Positions 18,927 through 28,610 of a stretch of 64,000 nucleotides of DNA are shown here, in pieces. The notes under the pieces are model-generated. The model searched no databases. It saw nothing but the letters and a program-made list of their open reading frames with translations, and had not been told where the DNA came from. Within the stretch, counting starts at the first letter, position 1. Every line of letters starts with the position of its first letter. Origin of the DNA: Marinobacter sp. F3R08 (GTDB lineage: Bacteria; Pseudomonadota; Gammaproteobacteria; Pseudomonadales; Oleiphilaceae); the NCBI RefSeq assembly GCF_018860425.1, contig NZ_JAHKPI010000005.1:62001-126000 (forward strand), given 5' to 3'. The position numbers and the translations under genes are program-made.

Positions 18927-20168
18927 CTATTGCGCCTTCGAAAACAGGTGCGAAACGTTCCCCAGACCAGTGGCCAACCGCCCCTTTTCTGCTTTGTTTT
19001 TCCTGCCCTTGGCCACATACAGAGGCAACATCTCGCCATAGAGACTGGTGCTGATGGTACGCTGTTCATCTTCAAGACGATCCCGTCGCAGCGTGATCCC
19101 ATATTTAGCCAGCCTGGGCTCCAGTTGATCGGCGCGACTCAGCAGATCCTGCCGGGTCATCTGATAGGCGTGTTCACATACCATCCGGCGCGACTGAAAA
19201 CTGAACACGTTGGAAAAGAATAACTTGGCGTCGTCACGGGTAGGCTCAAACAGGAGAATGTCCTTGTCCGGATAATCCCGGGCGTACTGGGCAATGCCAG
19301 ACTGCATCCTCGAGTACACCATGGTTCTTAACGTCTGGGACAAAAGGTTGGGCATTCCTGAGCGGGTCAGTTCACCGGGCTTCATGGACCCCGATCTGAC
19401 TGCGGCACTGGCATCAATAGGAACCTGGGGATTCACTGCGAAGACAAGGTCGGCCCCGTCTTCAAATGCTACGGAGGCGTGCAAGCCCTTGCGGAGAGTG
19501 CCATCCACATAATAGCGGCCATCGATATCTACCGGCACATACAGTCCCGGCGATGCGGTACTGGCCTGAATGGCCTTGGAAATAGGCACATGATCAAAGC
19601 CGGGAGCACCAAAACAAACCGCCTCGGTACTTTCAACATCGGCCGCGACTATATAAAGACTGCGCTTGAGTTGACGAAAATCATTGGTGCGCCCCAGCAT
19701 ACTGAAGGCCCGATTGAGATACTCATGCAGGCCCTCATTATTGAATAATCCGGCCGGAGCTGCCTGGGCGAGGATAGTCATCGCTTCCAGCAGACTCTGA
19801 TCGTAAGGGTTGTTGACGAAACGACTCACCGCCGTGGAAACCAACCCGGGTATTGCCAGTAATCGACTGCCGATCTCCCGGAAGGCCGGACGATAGAACA
19901 CTTCTGGGTGGAAAGGGTGCACTTCCGCTTCGTTCCGCACGAAGATCCGGCACAATTGGGCCGTGGTCATCTGATTGGCGAGATTCGCCGCCACAAAGGA
20001 TCCACCATTGACGCCAACGTATACATCGATGTTATTGAAGTCGAGTCCATCAAGCGCCTCATCCAGAGCCCGGAGAGCTCCGATTTCATAAATCCCCCCC
20101 AAAGGCCCGCCACCACCCAGGGCAAGCCCTATGCGGGGAGCGGATTTATGATCAGATGGCGATGTCAT
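18927..20168 (-). CDS. Patatin-like phospholipase family protein with altered nucleophile motif
   Basis: A 413-residue protein of the patatin/RssA fold. The glycine-rich oxyanion segment LGGGGPLGG (17-25) and the DG(G/A/T) dyad motif (YYVDGT, Asp222) are present, as is the ASTASPGLYVPV segment seen in the family. The nucleophile elbow, normally GxSxG, reads GVNGG (52-56), with codon AAT (20009-20007) where Ser is expected. Patatin enzymes need that Ser for lipid acyl hydrolysis, so this protein may be inactive or use another residue such as Ser57. It has no signal peptide and stands alone between hslU and ptsP. Fold is confident; activity is doubtful. Confidence 0.85.
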   Translation of the reverse strand: MTSPSDHKSAPRIGLALGGGGPLGGIYEIGALRALDEALDGLDFNNIDVYVGVNGGSFVAANLANQMTTAQLCRIFVRNEAEVHPFHPEVFYRPAFREIGSRLLAIPGLVSTAVSRFVNNPYDQSLLEAMTILAQAAPAGLFNNEGLHEYLNRAFSMLGRTNDFRQLKRSLYIVAADVESTEAVCFGAPGFDHVPISKAIQASTASPGLYVPVDIDGRYYVDGTLRKGLHASVAFEDGADLVFAVNPQVPIDASAAVRSGSMKPGELTRSGMPNLLSQTLRTMVYSRMQSGIAQYARDYPDKDILLFEPTRDDAKLFFSNVFSFQSRRMVCEHAYQMTRQDLLSRADQLEPRLAKYGITLRRDRLEDEQRTISTSLYGEMLPLYVAKGRKNKAEKGRLATGLGNVSHLFSKAQ

Positions 20169-20276
20169 GGCCTTCCCTTTTCCGTGTAAAGAATGCAGAA
20201 CCGACGGCTAACTCAGCACCAAGATAACAGCCATGTTTAGAGTACACACCCTACAAACCTGAAACCCGACGGTTGA

Positions 20277-22583
20277 TCAGGAAGTGGCAGACTCCGATAC
20301 AGTAATGGCTGTCGACTTTCCGGGGCGCAGATAACGGCCAAACCCCGCATTCCGCAACGCCAGATCGACGCAACTCTTTATAACGTGCGGCGAATCCAGC
20401 AACAGCACGTCCTCCAGCAGCTGCATGGTCCACTCCCGGCTGACACTGCGAATCACCGACTTGACCTTGGGCAAACTGGCCGCATTCATCGATAGCGAGT
20501 CGTACCCCATCGCCATCAGCAGAAGTGCGCCACCGGGATCCCCCGCCAGCTCACCGCAGATCCCTACCGGCTTACCCACCGAGTGAGCATCCTGGGCAAT
20601 CCTTACCAGTGCCTGAAGTACCGCCGGATGATAGGAATGATAGAGTTGGGCCACCCTCGGATTGTTACGGTCCACCGCCAGCAAATACTGGGTCAGGTCG
20701 TTGGAACCCACCGAGAGGAAATCCACCCGGTCTGCCAGCTCCCGAATCTGGTAAACGGCGGCAGGAATCTCGACCATTACACCCACTTTCGGCATATGGA
20801 TGTCGAAACCTTCCTCGCGAACCTCGTGATATACCCGGTAAATCAGATGCAGGGACTCTTCGACTTCCGAAATATTCGAAATCATCGGAAGCATGATCTG
20901 GAGATTATTCAGGCCTTCACTGGCCTTGAGCATGGCCCGGACCTGGACAAGGAAGATCTCGGGATGATCCAGCGTAACGCGGATCCCCCTCCAGCCGAGG
21001 AACGGGTTTTCCTCCTGGATCGGAAAATAGGTCAGCGACTTATCGCCGCCAATATCGAGCGTGCGCATGGTCACCGGGCTGGGAGCGAAGGCTTCAAGTT
21101 GCTCCCGGTAATACTCACGCTGTTCCTGCTCAGAAGGGAAACGTTCCTTGATCATGAAAGGCACTTCGGTGCGGTACAGACCAATTCCCTCGGCACCGTG
21201 AGAAAGTGACCGGACAACATCCGTCATCAGACCGGTGTTGACCAGCAATGAAACCCGATGATGGTCCGTGGTTTCACAGGGTTTGTCCCTGAGTACCTCG
21301 AGCCCCCGGACCAGCTCATCTTCTTCATCACAAATCGCCTGATAGTAAGAGCGGAGGTCGGAAGAAGGTGAGGCAAATATCTGGCCCTCGAAACCATCGA
21401 CGATCAGCTCCTTGCCATCGAGCTGATTGACGGGAATATCCACAAGCCCCATAACCGTGGGGACTCCCATAGCACGGGCAAGGATCGCCACGTGAGAATT
21501 ACTGGATCCCTTGACCGACACAAGGCCCACCAGTTGCCCTTTGGGAACCTCCCCAAGCATCGCAGGCGTCAGCTCTTCACTGACCAGCACCGTCCGCTCC
21601 GGGTAATTCAGATGCTTTTGCTCACCGGCCTGGAGATGGGATAGCAGGCGGCGGCCCAGATCCCTGATATCAACTGCGCGCTCCTGAAGATAGTGATCGT
21701 CCATCATTTCAAAATGACGGATATACTGTTGCACCACCTGTTTCAGAGCCCCCTGGGCCCATATACCCTCACGAATTCGGTTGGATACTTCTCCCGGCAG
21801 CGCGTCGTCACCCAGCATCCGCAAATACACATCGAACAGCGCCTGCTCTTCCGGACGCAACTGCGAAGCGAGACGCTTCGCCACACGCTCTATATCCTCA
21901 CGAACCGCCGTCACCGCCGACCGGAAGAGCGCCAGCTCCTGATCAATGTCATCGGTTGGTTTTTCCGGGACAACGTCCAGATCGGCTGCCGGGTAGACCA
22001 CCGCGCTTTCACCAATGGCGACACCCGGAGCGCCCGGTACACCATTGAAACTGACATCGTGGGCTTCTTCCCCGGTCAATGACAGTCCGCTGATAGCCCC
22101 GGTCGCCTCACTGTGGGCGATCACTCCCGCCAGCTGGGCGGAAACGGTGACCAGAAAGGCCTCTTCACCCTCATCAAAACACCGGGAGCTTTCCCGTTGC
22201 TGAACAACCAGTACTCCCAGCACTCGGCGATGGTGAATAATCGGCACACCCAGAAAAGAGCGGAACCGCTCCTCACCAGTTTCAGGGAAATAGCGATATC
22301 GGGGATGGGAGGGGGCATCTTCCAGATTGATGGGCTCTTCGCGAGAGCCCACAAGCCCGACAAGCCCTTCGGAATATGCCAGACTCACCTCGCCAACGGC
22401 CTTTCGGTACAGACCTTCCGTGGCCATCAGAATGTAGCGGTTGGTGGCAGGATCTAGCAGATAGACGGAACAGACCTCGGTTCCCATGGCTTTTTGCACC
22501 CGCGATACAATGATATCCAGCGCCTCCTGCAGATCGCGGGCGCTGTTTACCTCTTGTACAAGACTTCGCAGAATGCTCAGCAT
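20277..22583 (-). CDS. ptsP: Phosphoenolpyruvate-protein phosphotransferase PtsP (EI-Ntr)
   Basis: First enzyme of the nitrogen-related PTS, passing phosphate from PEP to NPr. The 768-residue protein has an N-terminal GAF domain (about 15-155), the EI N-domain, the phosphohistidine domain with SNSHVAILARAMG (His364), and the PEP-binding TIM barrel (GIGLYRTEVPFM, EIPAAVYQI, SVGSNDLTQYLLAVDRNN, GICGELAGD). Length and domain order match PtsP. It follows rppH by 15 bp in the same direction, the rppH-ptsP operon of gammaproteobacteria. Confidence 0.97.
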   Translation of the reverse strand: MLSILRSLVQEVNSARDLQEALDIIVSRVQKAMGTEVCSVYLLDPATNRYILMATEGLYRKAVGEVSLAYSEGLVGLVGSREEPINLEDAPSHPRYRYFPETGEERFRSFLGVPIIHHRRVLGVLVVQQRESSRCFDEGEEAFLVTVSAQLAGVIAHSEATGAISGLSLTGEEAHDVSFNGVPGAPGVAIGESAVVYPAADLDVVPEKPTDDIDQELALFRSAVTAVREDIERVAKRLASQLRPEEQALFDVYLRMLGDDALPGEVSNRIREGIWAQGALKQVVQQYIRHFEMMDDHYLQERAVDIRDLGRRLLSHLQAGEQKHLNYPERTVLVSEELTPAMLGEVPKGQLVGLVSVKGSSNSHVAILARAMGVPTVMGLVDIPVNQLDGKELIVDGFEGQIFASPSSDLRSYYQAICDEEDELVRGLEVLRDKPCETTDHHRVSLLVNTGLMTDVVRSLSHGAEGIGLYRTEVPFMIKERFPSEQEQREYYREQLEAFAPSPVTMRTLDIGGDKSLTYFPIQEENPFLGWRGIRVTLDHPEIFLVQVRAMLKASEGLNNLQIMLPMISNISEVEESLHLIYRVYHEVREEGFDIHMPKVGVMVEIPAAVYQIRELADRVDFLSVGSNDLTQYLLAVDRNNPRVAQLYHSYHPAVLQALVRIAQDAHSVGKPVGICGELAGDPGGALLLMAMGYDSLSMNAASLPKVKSVIRSVSREWTMQLLEDVLLLDSPHVIKSCVDLALRNAGFGRYLRPGKSTAITVSESATS

Positions 22584-22598
22584 GGCGGTGTCAGTCCG

Positions 22599-23129
22599 TC
22601 ATTTCTTTTGTTCCTGTAAACGCTGATTCTGTTCCGCCCGATACCACTGCTCCATGTTGTAGAACAGTCTTGGCGCGAGCTCTCTCAGCGCACGTCGATA
22701 TACTTCTCGCTTGAATGAAACCACCTGTCCCAACGGATACCAGTAACTTACCCACTGCCAGCCGTCGAACTCCGGTGAATCCGTACCGTCCACACACACC
22801 TGCGCGTCCGGCGATAACATCCTCAGCAGGAACCATTTCTGTTTTTGGCCCACACAAACGGGGTGGGAGTTTTGGCGTACCATCCTCCTCGGGAGTCGAT
22901 ACCTCAGCCAGCCTCGCGTACAACTGATGATTTCCACATCATTTGCACACAGACCAACTTCCTCTCCAAGTTCCCGGAAAAGCGCGTCCTCAGGGGATTC
23001 ATCATGTTTGATGCCGCCCTGGGGAAACTGCCAGGAATCCTGCCCTATTCGCCTTGCCCAGAGAACTTCCCCTCTGTGATTGGCCAGAATGATTCCGACG
23101 TTGGGTCTGAAACCGTCTGAATCGATCAC
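22599..23129 (-). CDS. rppH: RNA pyrophosphohydrolase RppH
   Basis: Nudix hydrolase that removes pyrophosphate from mRNA 5' ends and starts decay. The 176-residue protein opens [27 protein letters not shown], typical of RppH, and has the complete Nudix box between residues 38 and 60 ([20 protein letters not shown]...). The start is GTG at 23129. ptsP follows directly. The gene is divergent from the HAD phosphatase gene. Confidence 0.96.
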   Translation of the reverse strand: MIDSDGFRPNVGIILANHRGEVLWARRIGQDSWQFPQGGIKHDESPEDALFRELGEEVGLCANDVEIISCTRGWLRYRLPRRMVRQNSHPVCVGQKQKWFLLRMLSPDAQVCVDGTDSPEFDGWQWVSYWYPLGQVVSFKREVYRRALRELAPRLFYNMEQWYRAEQNQRLQEQKK

Positions 23130-23302
23130 GGCACAGTCCTCTCAAAAGTCGGTGGACCGGTACAAAAATTCACCGGTCGGAATTGTCCAAGTTGCTCTCA
23201 TTCTTACAGAAACCCAAGGGTTCAGCAAACGAAGCCGTTGGGAAGAGGTCGTGTTAGACTTGGCGCTTTCCCGAAAGCCCTGTGATGATCGGAGGTAACT
23301 GC

Positions 23303-23959
23303 TTGACGCTCGCAATTTTTGATCTGGACAACACCCTTCTGGCCGGCGACAGCGACCATGCCTGGGGTGAGTTTCTGGTAGAAGAAGGCATTGTAGATGC
23401 TGAAGAATATCGTCTTGCCAATGATCGCTTTTACCAGGAATACCTGAACGGCGAACTGGATATCCTGCGTTACCTCGGCTTTGCCCTTCAGCCACTTGCA
23501 AATCACAACGTGAGCGAGCTGTTAGCCTGGCGAAACCTGTTCATGGAGAGAAAAGTGCGTCCCATGATGCTGGCGGGTGCCAAAGCCCTCCTTAACCGCC
23601 ATCGCGATCAGGGCCACACCCTGATGATCATTACCGCCACCAACCGGTTTGTAACCGAACCCATTGCCCAAGCGCTCGGCATCGAGCATCTGATCGCCAC
23701 CGAACCAGAACTGGTTAACGGCCACTACACCGGCGAAGTGGCTGGCACCCCGAGCTTTCAGGACGGCAAGGTAACGCGGCTGAACGACTGGCTGAACGCC
23801 CATAAAAGGACACTTGAAGGGGCGTGGTTCTACAGCGATTCCCACAACGACTTGCCACTACTGAAGCTGGTAGATAACCCGGTCGCCGTTGATCCGGACC
23901 CAACCCTGGAAAAATATGCCCGGGACAACGGCTGGAAGGTAATGTCACTGCGGGATTAA
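23303..23959 (+). CDS. HAD-IB family phosphatase, possible histidinol-phosphate phosphatase
   Basis: A 218-residue haloacid-dehalogenase-type hydrolase. Motif I is FDLDNT (nucleophile Asp7, acid Asp9), motif II lies in MIITATNRF, motif III Lys is near QDGKVTRL, and motif IV is YSDSHNDLPLL. I place the start at TTG 23303 because GGAGGT (23291-23296) sits 6 bp before it and the protein then begins at the first beta strand; a GTG at 23282 is also in frame. The neighbourhood (HAD, rppH, ptsP) matches PA0335-PA0337 of P. aeruginosa; from memory PA0335 was reported as a histidinol-phosphate phosphatase, so that role is inferred. The stop overlaps the end of convergent rlmI. Confidence 0.85.
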   Translation: MTLAIFDLDNTLLAGDSDHAWGEFLVEEGIVDAEEYRLANDRFYQEYLNGELDILRYLGFALQPLANHNVSELLAWRNLFMERKVRPMMLAGAKALLNRHRDQGHTLMIITATNRFVTEPIAQALGIEHLIATEPELVNGHYTGEVAGTPSFQDGKVTRLNDWLNAHKRTLEGAWFYSDSHNDLPLLKLVDNPVAVDPDPTLEKYARDNGWKVMSLRD

Positions 23960-25152
23960 AAGAACCCCGTCAGTGAGCGGACAAAGCAGGATTTGATGTA
24001 ATCGGTCTCGGGAATACCTGGAATCACCGGATGATCCGGGGCCTGATGCCCCTGCTCCAGGAGCTGGACAAAGCGGTCAATTTTTCGACCGCTACCGCGA
24101 ATGATATCTACCAGCTTTTCCTGTGAAAGGTGCATCGAACAGGACGCGGAAACCAGGATACCGTCGCGCTCGAGTAAACGCAGACCAAGCTGGTTCAGCC
24201 GGGCATAGGCCTCTTCCCCTGCCTTCTGATCCCGTCGACGGGGAATCAGTGCCGGCGGATCCAGCACCACAACATCGTACTTCTCCTTCTCATCCGCCAG
24301 CGCTTTGAGGGCCTCGAAGGCATCGCCTTCAATGGTTTCAACATTATCGAGACCATTGAGCCTCGCGTTATGGTGAACCGAATCAATGGCACCGGCCGAA
24401 CTGTCCACACAGGTCACCTGCGTGGCTCCGGCACAGGCCGCCTGAATGCCCCAGCCACCAACGTAACTGAACACATCCAGAACCCTCTTGCCCGGCGCAT
24501 AGGCCTGCAGGCGCGCACGATTCATCCGGTGGTCATAGAACCAGCCCGTTTTCTGCCCCCCCTCCAAAGGCACCTCAAACCGGACACCATTCTCCTCGAC
24601 CTCCAGCAAGCTGACCTCAGTTCCGTAGGCCAGTTCCACATAAGTATCCAGCCCTTCTACCTTGCGCATCTTGCCGTCGTTCTTGAGAATGATCGCCTCG
24701 GGGTGAACCAGGCGCTGAACCGCCCGGACCACCGCCTCCTTCATCAGCTCCATACCGGCCGTCGAGATCTGCACCACCACCGTGGAGCCAAACCGGTCGA
24801 TCACCAACCCGGAAAGCCCGTCACTGTCACCAAACACCCAACGGTAAAATGGCTTGTCAAACAGCCGCTCCCGCAACGCCAGTGCCGCCTCCATCCGCTG
24901 GGTCAGACGCTGTGGCGTCATTCCATGGCCAGAGTCCCGACTGATCAGCCGACCGCAGATCAGTGCATGAGGGTTCACAAATACCGTGCCCAAAGGCTTG
25001 TCATTCGAAGCCCGAAGTTCTGCCTGAGCACCGGCCTCAAAGTCCGACAACGGACTGCGGCGGGTATCCACCTCGTTGCTGTAAACCCAGAGATGGCCAG
25101 CGCGGAGACGGCGCTCTGCGCCTTTTCGAAGATACAGAACGGGAAAATTCAT
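23956..25152 (-). CDS. rlmI: 23S rRNA (cytosine-5) methyltransferase RlmI-type
   Basis: SAM-dependent methyltransferase related to RlmI, which methylates C1962 of 23S rRNA. From MNFPVLYLRKGAERRL it is 398 residues: a PUA-like domain (about 1-80), a central EEHEE domain, and a Rossmann methyltransferase with VLDVFSYVGGWGIQA, VTCVDSSAGAI and the DPPALIPRRR catalytic loop, followed by SASCSMHL with a conserved Cys. A GTG at 25161 could start three residues earlier, but GGTGG precedes the ATG. It converges on the HAD gene with a 4-bp overlap of stops. RlmI versus RlmK/L-like paralogues is judged from length and motifs. Confidence 0.88.
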   Translation of the reverse strand: MNFPVLYLRKGAERRLRAGHLWVYSNEVDTRRSPLSDFEAGAQAELRASNDKPLGTVFVNPHALICGRLISRDSGHGMTPQRLTQRMEAALALRERLFDKPFYRWVFGDSDGLSGLVIDRFGSTVVVQISTAGMELMKEAVVRAVQRLVHPEAIILKNDGKMRKVEGLDTYVELAYGTEVSLLEVEENGVRFEVPLEGGQKTGWFYDHRMNRARLQAYAPGKRVLDVFSYVGGWGIQAACAGATQVTCVDSSAGAIDSVHHNARLNGLDNVETIEGDAFEALKALADEKEKYDVVVLDPPALIPRRRDQKAGEEAYARLNQLGLRLLERDGILVSASCSMHLSQEKLVDIIRGSGRKIDRFVQLLEQGHQAPDHPVIPGIPETDYIKSCFVRSLTGFF

Positions 25153-25287
25153 ATAGACCACCAGACAGAGGTAAATTCGGGGCGAGGATTATACATGAAC
25201 AGGGAAGGACAACATCCAAACGACCTGAGCAGGCGAGGCAGGCCTTTCGAAAGCCATACCCGTCCGCTCATGGTCCCGGGAAAACCA

Positions 25288-25680
25288 CTACTGCTCGGCA
25301 GCCACATGCTCCGCATAGGCGGCCGCGTCCATCAGGCCGTCCAGCTCACCAGCATCCTCAAGCCTGACCTTATAAAGCCAGCCGTCGCCATACGGATCCT
25401 CGTTAACTTTCTCCGGCTCATCCTCCAGGCTCTCGTTCACTTCGATAACCTCACCAGTGACCGGACTGAATACATCCGAAGCCGATTTTACGGATTCCGC
25501 CACGCCAGCTTCCTCGCCACCGTTGACCGTCACGCCCAGGTCCGGAACACCAATATAAACAACATCGCCCAGCTGCTCCTGGGCAAAATCAGTAATGCCG
25601 ACGGTCGCAGTGCCGTCGTCGGACACACGAACCCACTGGTGGGTTTCAATGTATTTCAGGTCTGCGGGAGTTTCACTCAT
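25288..25680 (-). CDS. gcvH: Glycine cleavage system H protein
   Basis: Lipoyl carrier protein that shuttles the aminomethyl group between GcvP, GcvT and the L protein. The 130-residue sequence has the lipoylation site in GVAESVKSASDVFSP (Lys65) and the conserved GITDFAQEQLGDVVYIGVP. It is alone here: no gcvT or gcvP lies next to it, so it may be a second copy or serve as a lipoate donor. It lies just downstream of the metR remnant on the same strand. Confidence 0.95.
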   Translation of the reverse strand: MSETPADLKYIETHQWVRVSDDGTATVGITDFAQEQLGDVVYIGVPDLGVTVNGGEEAGVAESVKSASDVFSPVTGEVIEVNESLEDEPEKVNEDPYGDGWLYKVRLEDAGELDGLMDAAAYAEHVAAEQ

Positions 25681-25726
25681 AGTCTGATTTCCTGAACAGA
25701 TTTTTTGCGCAGTTTAACCGAAGACA

Positions 25727-26208
25727 TTAACGCCAGCGAACCTCGCTTGCCAGCTTCATGAAAGAATTCAGGTAATCCACGTCCCGATTCCGCTCACGAA
25801 GGCCCAGAAAGATCTGCTTGGGAATCCCGGCTTCACATCCACATCTACGCCCGGCCAGAGTTCCAGATAGGGCCCCACCACTTTAAGCAACCATTGATAG
25901 CAGGGGTGGCATTCCATCCCGATGCGCAACGTACCTCGCTGCCCCTTGGCAAACTGGCCAATCAGCATCTCAGCATGCTCTATCTGCGGCAACAACCTGT
26001 TCGCAAGAGACAGCATATATTCACCTGACTGGGTTAATCGCAGTTGTCGCCCTTCCCGCAGCCAGACGTCGGTACCAAGCTGATGTTCCTGCTTGCGAAT
26101 GGAATGGCTGAGGGCAGACTGAGTGAGATGCAGCCGCTTGGCCGCCGCTGTCAGGGAACCTTATTGTTTGATCGCTCTGAGAATCTCCAGATGGCTACGC
26201 TCGATCAT
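25727..26208 (-). pseudogene. metR: metR remnant (LysR-type activator of methionine genes), nonsense and internal deletion
   Basis: Reading from ATG 26208 gives MIERSHLEILRAIKQ, then TAA (26163-26161), then GSLTAAAKRLHLTQSALSH, a LysR helix-turn-helix. The same frame continues through ECHPCYQWLLKVVGPYLELWP, a MetR effector-domain signature, to about 25830, where it goes out of frame. Another frame then gives GIPKQIFLGLRERNRDVDYL and stops at 25729-25727; this matches the C-terminus of MetR. The remnant is 482 bp, against roughly 900 for the family, so about 145 codons from the middle are missing as well. The gene is divergent from metE, its usual target. It cannot make a working regulator. 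Confidence 0.88.
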
Positions 26209-26243
26209 TGCCAATCCCTACATGACTAAAATTCATCGATACC

Positions 26244-26266
26244 TGAAATAATACCATTATTATTCA
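26244..26266. promoter_or_regulatory. Imperfect palindrome between metR remnant and metE
   Basis: A 23-bp AT-rich imperfect palindrome begins TGAA and ends TTCA, lying 61 bp before metE. LysR-type MetR sites are described as TGAA-N5-TTCA, so the spacing here is too long for a standard single site. It may still be part of the former metR/metE operator. Confidence 0.4.
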
Positions 26267-26327
26267 TCTTACCAGACGAATATTCTGCACGCTCTTACAC
26301 ACGATAGAATCAAGCAGAGGACACACC

Positions 26328-28610
26328 ATGGTAACCACACACAACCTCGGGTTCCCGCGCATCGGCGCCCGCCGCGAGCTGAAGTTCGCTCAGGAAAGCT
26401 TCTGGAAAGGCCAGATCAGCCAAGAGGAACTGAAAACTACCGGTGCCGAACTACGGCACAAGCATTGGCAGAATCAGCGCCAGCTTGATCTTGTCCCCGT
26501 TGGTGACTTTTCCTTTTACGATCAGGTACTGGACATGAGTGCCACCCTGGGCAACCTGCCGAAGCGGGTGAAAGAGACTGGTGGCACTGAGCTCGACCAG
26601 TATTTCCGGGCAGCCCGGGGGCGCTCCGGACAGGAAACCACATCATTTGAAGGCGTGCACGCCGGTGAAATGACGAAGTGGTTCGACACCAACTATCACT
26701 ACATCGTGCCCGAATTCCACCAACATACCCGTTTTCAGCTTAATGCCGACCGGCTGATTGACCAAATCGCAGAGGCCAGAGCTCAGGGACTCACCCCGAA
26801 ACCTGTCATCATCGGGCCCGTAACCTACCTTTGGCTCGGTAAAACAAAGGATGAGAGTGACAGGCTGGCTCTGCTCAAGTCACTTCTCCCGGTGTACTCC
26901 GAGCTACTCGATGTGCTGTCAGCTCAAGGCGTCGAGTGGGTTCAGGTGGACGAACCAGCGCTTGTTACTGACCTTGATGCCGACTGGCGCCATGCGTTTA
27001 CCCTGGCTTATCACCATCTGAAAACCTGCGCGCCAAAACTGTTGGTAGCCACTTACTTCGGTGAATTAAGGGAAAACCTGCAACTGGCCTGTGAACTGCC
27101 TGTGGCTGGCCTGCATCTGGATGCCATCAGTGCCCCCCAGGAGGTTGCCCGGGTTGTTGACTGGCTGCCTCCACACAAACAATTATCCCTGGGCGTCATC
27201 AATGGCCGGAACGTCTGGCGCACGGATCTGGAGAAAGTGCTCGACTGGCTGGAACCGGCTTACCAGAAGCTGGGAGCCCGTCTGTGGCTTGCACCATCCT
27301 GCTCGCTGCTCCATGTGCCGGTCGATCTTGATAGCGAAGAGAAGCTGGATTCCGAGCTTCGCAGCTGGCTGGCATTTGCGATTCAGAAGCTGGATGAGCT
27401 GAACATTCTTGCGACTGCCCTGAATGATGGCAGGGACGTCGTTCGCGAGGCCCTGGCAAGCTCTTCTTCGGCCGCGCAATCCCGAAGAACCTCAGAAAGA
27501 GTTCATAATCCCTCGGTTCGTTCCCGGACGACGGAGATCCGCGCAGAGCTCGGGCAACGCCAAAGTCCCTATTCCGAACGCATCGCAATCCAGCAAGAGA
27601 AGCTGGAGCTACCCCGCTTTCCAACGACCACCATCGGTTCTTTTCCCCAGACGCCGGATATCCGTCAGACCCGCCTGCAATTCCGCAAGGGCGAACTGAC
27701 CGAAGCAAACTACACCACGCGGATCCGCGAGGAAGTACGACGCTGTGTTGCCGAGCAGGAAGCTCTTGGACTGGATGTTCTGGTTCACGGCGAGGCGGAG
27801 CGCAACGACATGGTCGAGTATTTCGGCGAACAGCTGGACGGCTACGCCTTCAGCCAGTTCGGCTGGGTCCAGTCTTATGGCTCACGGTGCGTGAAGCCTC
27901 CCATCCTGTTCGGTGACATTGCCCGCCCACAAGCCATGACCGTCGAATGGATCAACTATGCTCAGTCCCTCACTGAAAAGCCGCTCAAGGGTATGCTGAC
28001 AGGTCCCGTTACGATCCTTAACTGGTCGTTCGTACGAGACGATCAACCCCGACGGGATAGCTGTTTTCAACTGGCACTGGCAATCCGGGAGGAAGTTCTT
28101 GACCTGGAAGCCGCCGGGGTCGGGATCATTCAGATTGACGAAGCGGCCCTCAGAGAAGGCTTGCCGTTGCGACAGTCCGATTGGGCAAACTACCTGGACT
28201 GGTCTATCGAAGCATTCCGGATTACCGCTAACGGCGTGCGCGATGAAACCCAGATCCACACACATATGTGCTACTCGGAGTTTAATGACATCATCGAGTC
28301 CATCGCCCGCATGGACGCAGACGTCATAACCATCGAGACCTCGCGGTCTGACATGGAACTTCTTGATGCCTTCCGTGGTTTCCAGTATCCGAACGATATC
28401 GGTCCCGGTGTCTATGACATTCACTCACCGAACATACCGGAGAGCAAGCAGATCACGGCGTTGATGATCAAGGCGGCCGAGCGGATACCGGCGGAGCGGC
28501 TATGGGTTAACCCGGACTGCGGATTGAAAACCCGCCAATGGGATGAAGTCCTTCCAGCTCTGAAAAACATGGTTGCTGCAGCCAGGGAATTGCGGGAGAC
28601 CGTTCAATAA
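26328..28610 (+). CDS. metE: Cobalamin-independent methionine synthase
   Basis: Transfers a methyl group from methyltetrahydropteroyltriglutamate to homocysteine. The 760-residue protein is full length and shows both (beta/alpha)8 halves: N-terminal [14 protein letters not shown] and C-terminal [14 protein letters not shown]. Zinc and substrate segments are intact ([33 protein letters not shown]). The gene is intact although its usual activator metR, divergent upstream, is broken. Its 3' end overlaps convergent cpdA by 7 bp. Confidence 0.98.
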   Translation: MVTTHNLGFPRIGARRELKFAQESFWKGQISQEELKTTGAELRHKHWQNQRQLDLVPVGDFSFYDQVLDMSATLGNLPKRVKETGGTELDQYFRAARGRSGQETTSFEGVHAGEMTKWFDTNYHYIVPEFHQHTRFQLNADRLIDQIAEARAQGLTPKPVIIGPVTYLWLGKTKDESDRLALLKSLLPVYSELLDVLSAQGVEWVQVDEPALVTDLDADWRHAFTLAYHHLKTCAPKLLVATYFGELRENLQLACELPVAGLHLDAISAPQEVARVVDWLPPHKQLSLGVINGRNVWRTDLEKVLDWLEPAYQKLGARLWLAPSCSLLHVPVDLDSEEKLDSELRSWLAFAIQKLDELNILATALNDGRDVVREALASSSSAAQSRRTSERVHNPSVRSRTTEIRAELGQRQSPYSERIAIQQEKLELPRFPTTTIGSFPQTPDIRQTRLQFRKGELTEANYTTRIREEVRRCVAEQEALGLDVLVHGEAERNDMVEYFGEQLDGYAFSQFGWVQSYGSRCVKPPILFGDIARPQAMTVEWINYAQSLTEKPLKGMLTGPVTILNWSFVRDDQPRRDSCFQLALAIREEVLDLEAAGVGIIQIDEAALREGLPLRQSDWANYLDWSIEAFRITANGVRDETQIHTHMCYSEFNDIIESIARMDADVITIETSRSDMELLDAFRGFQYPNDIGPGVYDIHSPNIPESKQITALMIKAAERIPAERLWVNPDCGLKTRQWDEVLPALKNMVAAARELRETVQ

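Noticed and set aside
24370..25695. 441-codon plus-strand open frame
   Set aside because: It lies opposite rlmI and gcvH; its length reflects high G+C codon use on the other strand.
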